Origin: Cuscuta epithymum
Taxonomy: Eukaryota > Streptophyta > Magnoliopsida > Solanales > Convolvulaceae
Length of the DNA: 64,000 bases
NCBI GenBank assembly: GCA_945859915.1
Contig: CAMAPF010001015.1
Span: 4,548,001-4,612,000 of the forward strand
Direction of reading: 5' to 3'
Both the position numbers and the translations under genes were made by a program. This document shows, piece after piece, positions 57,061 to 64,000 of this stretch. The stretch's first letter is position 1. Every line of letters starts with the position of its first letter. The notes below the pieces were generated by a model that was given only the letters and a program-made list of their open reading frames with translations, was not told the origin of the DNA and ran no database searches.

Positions 57061-57660
57061 TTCTCTCCGTCCCAGAAACAACTTCCCAATTGAATTTCAC
57101 ACATTAAGAAAATAAATTTACTAGGGGGTAAATTTTACCGTTTTGACATTGTCTCGACAACTGTTTGACACTATTTTTGTTAAGACCTGGGGTTCCATCC
57201 TAAAAGGTCAACATGATAGGAGGAATAACTCACATCTTAATATAGCACTTTGTTGATTCAAACTTTTTCCGGTGTGTGTTTCTAACACCCCTCCTCACGA
57301 CCAGACACTTTGTCTGGATCGTGCCGTCATTCATTTTTTTCGTCGGTTCGTCATTGTCATTTTTTTATAATCATGTCATCATTTTTCATAAGGGGGCCCA
57401 CACCATGGATCGATTTGGCTCTGATACCATGTTAAGACCCAGGGTTCCATCCTAAAAATTCAACCTGATAGGAGGAGTAGCCCTTTATTTTGCATTGTTA
57501 ATATAGCATTTTGCATTGTTGATTCAAACTTTTCCGGTGTGAGATTCTAACAATTTTGCATGGTTTTGATGTCGATAATTTGTCAAATAAGGATGTGTGA
57601 ATTAATTTTGGGACTATCTAAAAAGAAAAGGTGGAAGTTGATTCTTGAACGGGGAGTATA
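57061..57660. mobile_element. Stowaway-like MITE interrupted by a TRIM
   Basis: Left end CTCTCCGTCCCAGAAACAAC, right end ACGGGGAGTA. The core TTGACATTGTCTCGACAACT and TGGTTTTGATGTCGATAATT matches the family at 60430 once the TRIM (57178-57552) and one copy of its duplication are taken out. Confidence 0.7.
57178..57552 (-). mobile_element. TRIM (terminal-repeat retrotransposon in miniature)
   Basis: 375 bp. Terminal direct repeats 57178-57287 (110 bp) and 57430-57552 (123 bp) both start TGTTAAGACC and end TCTAACA. TGGTATCAGAGCC on the minus strand, a tRNA-Met primer site, abuts the right repeat, and a GTGAGGAGGGG polypurine tract abuts the left. Flanked by the perfect 5-bp duplication ATTTT (57173-57177 and 57553-57557). 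The internal 142 bp code for nothing, so it would need enzymes from another element. The right repeat is longer by one short duplication (TTTTGCATTGTT). Confidence 0.92.
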
Positions 57661-57780
57661 AAATATAGAAATAATCGAGTTTTTTTCTAAACTAATTCTA
57701 CAAAAATAATTAATTACAAAAATAAGGTGTTGTTAAAAATATTTATCAATGTACTGTTGATTTAAACTATGGTTAACAAA

Positions 57781-58741
57781 ACACGCCAAATGGATAAAAG
57801 GCTATGCCCGTGGGCTAAGCAGGTTTAGGATCGGGCAGGCATTGCTGTTAATGTTTCAAGCTCGGTGGAGGATTGGATAAAAGGTAGACTGGTTTCGGGT
57901 AGCATTAAGGAGAAGGGGAATTTTGTTTCAATTTTATGGAGTATCTGGAAGAGAAGAATTAATGCAGTATGGAAAGATAAAAAAGATTCTGCTATATGTG
58001 TATTACGTGTTGCATCGAGTATGGAGGATGGCTGGAGATCGGTTCAACCGGGGAAATCGGGCTCACTGCAGCAGGCACGTCCGGGGCAAGCTGGGGGCGA
58101 ATCCGGGGGAAATGCAGTAGAGGTTCGGATGGATGGGGGCGGTGGTAACAGACTGCTGGGGAGGTTGCAACAACGAACTCCTATGCAAGGAACTCTTTTG
58201 CAGCAAGATCGGCTCCAGACACAGGCAAGCAGGAATACTAAGGACAAGTGGTGCAGGTCGAGAGAAGGGGTGGTGAAAGTTAATGTTGATGCTGTCATAA
58301 ATGAAGATGGATAGGTCAGAGCATGAGGATGGATTGCTCGAGATGCGGAAGGCGAATTCATTAAAGTTAAAGGAGTGTCAGTCAATGGTTCATGGTCAGT
58401 AGCAGAAACAGAAGTAATGGGCATGAGGGATGCGGTTATGGAAGCAGTTAAGAAAGATGGGAGGCAGTGGAGTTTGAGACTGATGCACTGACAGTGGTTC
58501 AAGGGATCCAGAAGGGAGATGGCTCGACTTATTTACATTTAATTATTGATGATATTAGAAGTATTTTAGAGTCTAAGAGGAATCGTGCTACTCATGCACT
58601 AGCTAGGGCACACGTGTTTATCTCAGATCAGGAGTGTATTTATACGTATGCGCATACATCTGTTGTAAGCCATCTGGCAACTGATTTGGTAAATTAATAT
58701 GATGGTTGGATTAGATGATAAAAAAAAACACGCCAAATGGA
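57781..58741 (+). mobile_element. 5'-truncated LINE with target duplication
   Basis: The 14-bp repeat ACACGCCAAATGGA lies at 57781-57794 and 58728-58741, preceded on the right by an A-run. The 933-bp insertion holds the last part of LINE ORF2. Confidence 0.9.
57865..58697 (+). pseudogene. LINE ORF2 C-terminus: RNase H domain
   Basis: FVSILWSIWKRRINAVWKD is the zf-RVT end. KVNVDAVINEDG opens a plant LINE RNase H, with AETEVMGMRDAV (catalytic Glu region), FETDALTVVQGIQKGDGSTY (Asp) and NRATHALARAH, ending SHLATDLVN. The first catalytic Asp (NVDA) is present. A TAG after NEDG, a TGA five codons on (58325-58327) and a shift near 58470 disable it. Confidence 0.85.
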
Positions 58742-59131
58742 ACGGCGACTTTCCTTGGGAAACACGGAGCGCCCAAAGCAGCCTCTGAAGAGAGAAACCA
58801 TTATTGCCTAGGAGATAATATTAAGGTGGGAGAAGTAAAATAAAAAAACCCCATCTTCATTAAACTTTTGTGTGTTTTAAATTTTTGTTCCAACTTTTTT
58901 GAAAAATATAACAAATTTCATAATTTTTTATTGTCTTTCACATGACACCAATATTATATATATAAAGTTTAAAAATTTCTCAAAATCATACCGAGTTAAA
59001 AGATCAGTTGCAACCATGCTCGTCACTAAACTTGATTGCAAACCAATTTTTTACAAAAATGGGATGATCTAATTTGTTGATTTAAGTTCAATTTTTTTCA
59101 TAAATAGATCCCGTTTAATAACACTAAAGTA
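58742..59131. other. Intergenic DNA
   Basis: No gene or element seen. Confidence 0.4.
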
Positions 59132-59452
59132 GGTTGAATCGACTGATTCTACTGAAACTTATGAAGTTCTGGTTGAAGTGGCTGTATTGGCTAATTATGA
59201 TGATTTATGAAAAAATTATATTTAAAATATTTTTTAATAATAAAATAAAGAAAAAGTTGTATGAAAAATAGCTAGAATGATAATCTACAGTAACTTCAGC
59301 CAATACAGCCATAAAAGTAACTTCAACTTTACTTTTTCTATTTATTACACAATTCAGCGCGCGAAACCAAAAGTTACGTGTTTCGTAAAGAAGTTGGCTG
59401 ATAAGTCTAAATCTAATAAGTAGAAAAACAGAGTCACCAAACGGGCTATTAA
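59132..59452. mobile_element. MITE, family M1, copy 3
   Basis: Shares AACTTCAGCCAATACAGCCA, TTACACAATTCAGCGCGCGA and TTACGTGTTTCG with copies at 16118 and 17416. Right end CACCAAACGGGCT. Confidence 0.65.
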
Positions 59453-59492
59453 AATAAAATCTCACAATTATTTTTTAAATCGTTTATATATA

Positions 59493-59690
59493 CTCCCTCC
59501 CTTAAAACTTTACCAACTCTACTTTTTGGTTGTTCCACTAACTTTGTCACTTTCCCTTTTAAGTAAAGAATTTGTGGTTTCACTTAATTCTTTCTCCTCT
59601 GCACAAACCTCAACCACACAGTTTTTAACTTTTTACTTTATTAACCCCCGCACCGGTCAAACTTGTCAAAGTTTTAAGGGACGGAGGGAG
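59493..59690. mobile_element. Stowaway MITE
   Basis: 198 bp with inverted ends CTCCCTCCCTTAAAACTTT and AAAGTTTTAAGGGACGGAGG (one 2-base difference), TA on both sides (59491-59492 and 59691-59692). Confidence 0.85.
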
Positions 59691-59745
59691 TATTTTTCAT
59701 CTGAAGTAAAATAAAAAATATATTTAGTGGATGTCTTGACAATGC

Positions 59746-59940
59746 TAGGGGTGGAAAAAACCGGACCGAAACCCAGAAACCGACCCTGGCCCACCCCGAT
59801 TGATGTTCACAGTCCTGGTTTTTTCTTTTTGACCGGCCCTAATAGTAAAAACCAGCCGAACACGAATATTAGGGCGCATAAACGGGCTCTAAAATCTATA
59901 ACCCGAACCCCCCGGTAAAAACCCGAAACGATTAACTTTA
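59746..59940. mobile_element. One end of a hAT element (CCGGACC type)
   Basis: Starts TAGGGGTGGAAAAAACCGGA, like the left ends at 18681 and 24294, with CCCGAACCCCCCGG words to about 59930. The other end and a duplication were not found, so it is probably truncated. Confidence 0.55.
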
Positions 59941-60429
59941 ATATAAATTCAATATTATACTACGTATGAAAAATGACTTAGTAACGTTTACTAACTACAA
60001 ATGTGTTCAATTTTGTATACCGTATTGATCAATTTATACTACGTATTAACTTAGTTTATTTTTATGTTTATTGGCGGATCATGGTTCTAATAGACGTTTT
60101 CATCCCATATGGTCTTTAGTTTGTTTTGAATTTTATATATTCAATATTGGTGTCATATGAAAGATCATAAAATGTTATGAAATTTGGTTTATTTTTTAGA
60201 ATATTCAGAATAACCATGTAAAAGATATAGCACTTTAAAGAAAAATAGAACTCTTTAAATCTAGATGCCACTTGGCACCTTATCCCCTCTGCAATAGGCT
60301 GTTTCCATTCCTGGTGAAGGTATTTTGGAATAAAGGTGGCCTTTGGTTTGGCGGTTTTCCTAACTCTGGTTTTGGGAACAGTATATCCTTAAATTGTTTT
60401 AACTCTACACCAATTTTGTAAATAATTTA
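59941..60429. other. Intergenic DNA
   Basis: No gene seen; AT-rich. Confidence 0.4.
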
Positions 60430-60582
60430 CTCCCTCTGGTTTTATTTAATCTTCACACTTTGACTTCATACAAAATAAAGAAAGAAATTCGACTTTACTG
60501 TAGAGTACACTGTTGAGACACTGTTTGGCACTGTAGAGACACTGTTTGGCACTGTTTTGATGTAGATTTCTTTGCCAAAAAG
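60430..60582. mobile_element. Stowaway-like MITE, right end lost
   Basis: Left end CTCCCTCTGGTTTTATTTAA and core GACACTGTTTGGCACTGTAG, closely matching 20545-20777. It breaks off at TTTGCCAAAAA where the foldback element begins. Confidence 0.7.
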
Positions 60583-61022
60583 GGGAAAACTGTCAAATAG
60601 GTCCACGAACTTTCATAAAAAGATCAATTAAGTCCTTCTATAGGAGGTTCTGCCCTGCCGTCGCAATTTGGGGCAGTTCCCGGTGGAATTTTTTGATGAA
60701 TTTTTTTGAGCATCTTATTCACCAAGTCTAGTTTACGCATACCAAATTTCAACTAAAAATTCAATCGGGAACACATTCAAATTAATTCTTGAAGATAACT
60801 GCACATTTTTGCGTTCTCGAATTAATTTGAATGCGCTCCCGATTAAATTTTTAGCTAGAATTTGGTATGAGTAAACTACACTTGATGAATAAGATGCTCT
60901 AAAAATTTCATCAAAAAATTCCACCGGGAACCGCTCCAAATCACGATGACCGGACAGAGTCTCCTATAGAAGGACTTAATTGACTTTTTTATGAAAGTTC
61001 GAGAACCTATTTGACAGTTCCC
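60583..61022. mobile_element. Foldback MULE-like MITE, copy 2
   Basis: About 440 bp, the same element as 32618-33058, with arms of about 210 bp. Relative to copy 1 its hairpin tip is inverted (the GATAACTGCACATTTTTGCG segment). Only CCAAAAA is shared by the flanks, so the target duplication is imperfect. Confidence 0.85.
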
Positions 61023-61220
61023 CAAAAAATTGCAAAGATAAAATCAAGTGTTATTGGATTATGTTCTCGTTCATGTATGTATGTAACATCACTAAATTAC
61101 GCTAAATGTCACGTCCTAATAAATGTCATGTAAATGTGAATCACAATATTTTTCTTGAAAATTGTTCCCTTTTCATTTTTATCTTGGTATTTGTGTTTGT
61201 TAAAGGTTAGTTATTTATTA

Positions 61221-62497
61221 AATAATTGTACTAAATGAGACTAAAACATGGTTAAAACTCCAAAATAGGACTTGAAGTTTTAAATTGCATAAATGAGACT
61301 CCAGATTACATATTTACCCTCAATCCCTAAATCACCTTTTCCCCAATCCCTCTCTGTATCGATCGTGAGACTTGCGAAGGCATCCCCTGCGAATCAGCTG
61401 CCATGGACTCTGCTCAACCACCATCGATCGCAACTCGACCTGCTATTATCACAGCTGCTTGCTCGACGCTGGCCGCCACCTCTTCAACGATTCTCGCAGC
61501 TCCGCCATCGACGACCTCTGCTGCAATTTTTCCAGGTATGTACTCTTCATCTTCATCATCATCTTCTTCTTCCTCTTCTTCTTTTCTCCTTCTTCTTCTC
61601 AACCTCTTCAATTTTCTGGTACTCTGTTATCTTGTTCTTTGGATTACAATTTTATTTATAAAGCAGGAATTGAGAATGCCATAAAATTATCAATAATTTG
61701 AAAATTGTCAATTTTATCGCATTACATTTATGAAGACAATTTTACTTTGAAATTTAAAAAAATTAGATAAATGCCATAATTGATGTTTAATCCAACACTT
61801 ATTTGTAATAATGCCACTTTTATGACATTACATTTGCCAAGGTGACAGTTCAAGAAGAAAATGACATATTCAAAGAGTAATAATGTCATTCACATGACAT
61901 TTTCGAAACAAAGATGACATTTTTAAAGTGTCAGTTTTTTGAGTAACAATGTCAGTTTCATGGCATACTGTCATCATGATAAATGTAATGTCATAAAATT
62001 GACATTTTTCTAATTGCTTGTAATTATGGCATTTTGAGGTTCCAAATTAATCAAAATTAATTAATAAATAAATAAATAATTGAAATCTAAAGAAAAAGAA
62101 AACAGAGGACCCAGTTCGAAGAGGATGTGAAGGAGAAGATAAAAAAAGAGGAGGAAGAAGAAGAAGAGGAGGAGAGATGGGAGAGGAGAAGATTTGGAGA
62201 AAATTACCTGGATGTTGCTGGAGAAGAGCAGACAAGCAGGCAAGCGGCCTTGGCATCTTCATCGCAAATCGTTGTTGGTCTTCATCGCAAATCATTGTTT
62301 ATCGCAGATGGCGTGGGCATCTGCATCTGATCGATGTTGGTCTGTCGGCGGGAGTGATGGGATGAATTGTAGGGGCTTTTTTAATTAAGGGCAGTTTTAT
62401 CAGATTGCCTCTTTTAGTCCTATTTTTGCAAAATAAAACACAGCAGTCTTATTTTTACAATTTTACCTTGTTTTAGTTCTATTTAGACAAATCACTC
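61221..62497. mobile_element. MULE-like non-autonomous element with ATGACA/TGTCAT word array
   Basis: Perfect 10-bp duplication TTATTTATTA (61211-61220 and 62498-62507) and inverted ends of about 45 bp (TAAATGAGACTAAAACATGG against its counterpart CTAAATAGAACTAAAACAAGG, shortened here). The interior has a GC-rich segment (61320-61540) with a poly-Ser frame, then 300 bp full of ATGACA/TGTCAT words (61730-62010), then a GAA-rich and gene-like segment (62100-62330). Frames inside are low complexity and are not called as genes. Confidence 0.68.
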
Positions 62498-62507
62498 TTA
62501 TTTATTA

Positions 62508-62976
62508 CTAAGTAGTTGATATTATAATTTGGGAAAAGTTGACACCAAAGAGGATGTATGCCATTGAACTTTTCTTTTGGCAAAAATCTTTATGAATCTT
62601 GTAAGAGAGGCAATCACCCCCTTGATTTAACGGGAGCCAGTTGGTAACCGTTTTTTCTCCTTTGAATGGTCAATGAATTAGTACTCCGTAATGTATTTTA
62701 ATTTTATTTATTAAACTAATTTTGTAAATTAGTTGGATTATAAAAATTTAAATAAAACAATTAGAAATACAAGTAAACCATAAAAAAGCGATATAGTAAT
62801 TAAATGACAATTTAAAATTTGATATGATCTGATCTGGTATAGGATTGAAAACAGTCTTTACCACACTTAAATAGACCATACCAAACAAGATCATACCAGT
62901 TCAAATCAAATCAGACCAGACCAGACTTAAACAGATCTGACCAGATTATCAAATTTCAGTCCATATAAAAACATCC
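62508..62976. mobile_element. Intergenic DNA ending in a CAGAY-type MITE fragment
   Basis: CAGACCAGACCAGACTT and GATCTGATCTGG words lie in 62821-62950. The end ATATAAAAACATCC followed by TAA (62977-62979) matches the right end of the element at 22097. The left end is not seen. 62508-62820 holds nothing recognisable. Confidence 0.5.
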
Positions 62977-62989
62977 TAAAGGTCAATCT

Positions 62990-63300
62990 GATCCCCGATA
63001 GCCATATTCCGGTATTTGTTAGCAATTTTCTTCATCTTCCCTTCGTCGTTCAAATCCAAATCGATCCGCCACCAAAACAGTTTGAACAAAACGAAGCAAG
63101 CCTCTGCTTCCCCTCTTTGCCATAAAACTTGTTCGAAGATCACCTGAGGCAGAACCCTCCCCTCACCGTCCGATCACAATCAAACTCGAAGAAACCCGCT
63201 GACGCCAATCCCTCCCCCCGTCGATCGAGGAAGAAGAGCGGCGCAACGAAAAAACTAACCCTAGACCTCTAGGGAGACGTCCGCCTCTTTCTCCGGAAAA
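62990..63300. other. GC-rich gene-like segment
   Basis: About 300 bp clearly richer in GC than its surroundings, with AACCCTAGACC and CCGCC words as in plant 5' leaders, but no long frame on either strand. It could be the 5' leader of a gene outside the window or a gene fragment. Confidence 0.3.
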
Positions 63301-64000
63301 ATTATGTTAGTAATACACATGTCAATTTTTTTTTTTATATTTTGATATGAATATTAAGAAATACGATTAGATTATATTTTGTGTTGCATATGTTTAACCT
63401 TATTTACCACACAAAGCCTGTTCAATAATATATGGTTTCGAGTTTCAACTTATCAGTCATTTTTTTGTCAAACTATTTTAAATCAGCTATTTTAGATAAG
63501 TTGTATAACAATCAAAATAAGTGAGTGTGAAGCTGATAAAATCGACTCATTTTTTAAAAGCCAAACCATTTTAGCCTTTTCATCTAACTTTTTCTTTATA
63601 TTACTACATGAGATGAGAGGGATTGAGGGAATAGTGCAGTTATTATGGAAAGTTGGACTGTGTTATTAATGTTAAACTGACAAAGTGTAAATAAATTAAG
63701 AATGAATTGGAATTGTCTAAATATTACCAAATATGGTACGTTGTAAAGTTAATGCAATAGACGGAAAATGTTGAATGGGACAAAGAGGATATTTATAAAA
63801 ATATATTCTAAATATCATTTCTTTGTAGTTCAATAGATTTAATTAATTGAGTTGTTTGAGTCAAAATTTCGTCAATTTTAGTATATTCAAACGATTAAGT
63901 CAAATTCAATGTTATCAAAGGGGTCTAGCCATAGAATGGAGTAATTCTTTTTCTAACTGTTACTACGTAATATACTGCCCATGTCGCACTAACAAAATAC
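63301..64000. other. AT-rich DNA to the window end
   Basis: No gene or clear element seen. Confidence 0.4.

Noticed and set aside
58044..58502. 152-codon minus-strand frame
   Set aside because: Shadow of the LINE RNase H remnant on the plus strand.
61403..61684. 93-codon frame with a poly-Ser tract
   Set aside because: Low complexity from a TCT/TCA repeat inside the MULE-like element; overlapping frames on both strands look equally open.
62127..62330. Glu-rich frame
   Set aside because: Made by a GAA repeat; no domain and no conserved start.

Overview
The window is nuclear DNA of a flowering plant, most likely a core eudicot. The evidence is three intron-aware plant genes whose products closely match well-known Arabidopsis families, plant-type splice sites, and a typical plant load of LTR retrotransposons, LINEs, SINEs and MITEs in AT-rich intergenic DNA. 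The species cannot be fixed from sequence alone. The word ACTCCGTA recurs, as it does in several eudicot genomes. I saw no tRNA, rRNA, CRISPR or prokaryotic feature.

Three host genes are supported. (1) 27729-31350 (+), five exons, encodes a LONGIFOLIA/TRM-type protein of about 792 aa that acts on the cortical microtubule array and cell elongation. (2) 33432-36857 (-), a single exon, encodes an LRR receptor kinase of 1141 aa that is clearly RPK2/TOADSTOOL2. (3) 50627-56264 (-), four exons, encodes a GT8 GUX-type xylan glucuronosyltransferase of about 649 aa in the Golgi. All three look intact. They touch growth and cell walls, but nothing shows that they work as a unit.

Everything else is repeats. 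1-5186 is the 5' part of a broken Tat-lineage Ty3/gypsy element (-). 6540-12424 is a three-level nest: a Tourist-like MITE holds a complete but dead Ty1/copia element, which holds a hAT element. 43157-49558 is an old Ty3/gypsy element with both LTRs. 49757-50106 is the 3' end of another LTR element. Three poly(A) retroposons have 14-16 bp target duplications (12541-13432, 39899-40932, 57781-58741). Six non-autonomous hAT elements have 8-bp duplications, with one further single end. Two MULE-like elements have about 10-bp duplications, and there are long foldbacks, PIF/Harbinger-like elements carrying pentamer arrays, Stowaway-like MITEs, SINE-like copies and a 375-bp TRIM nested in a MITE at 57178-57552.

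The novelty is in these non-coding elements rather than in a new gene system. The best cases are the MULE-like elements filled with short palindromic words, the Harbinger-like element built of CAGAT arrays, a 114-bp near-perfect inverted repeat with a 454-bp loop, and a retroposed ORF with a duplicated 18-residue motif. Boundaries rest on target duplications read by eye. Family names of non-coding repeats are inferences from termini and duplication length.
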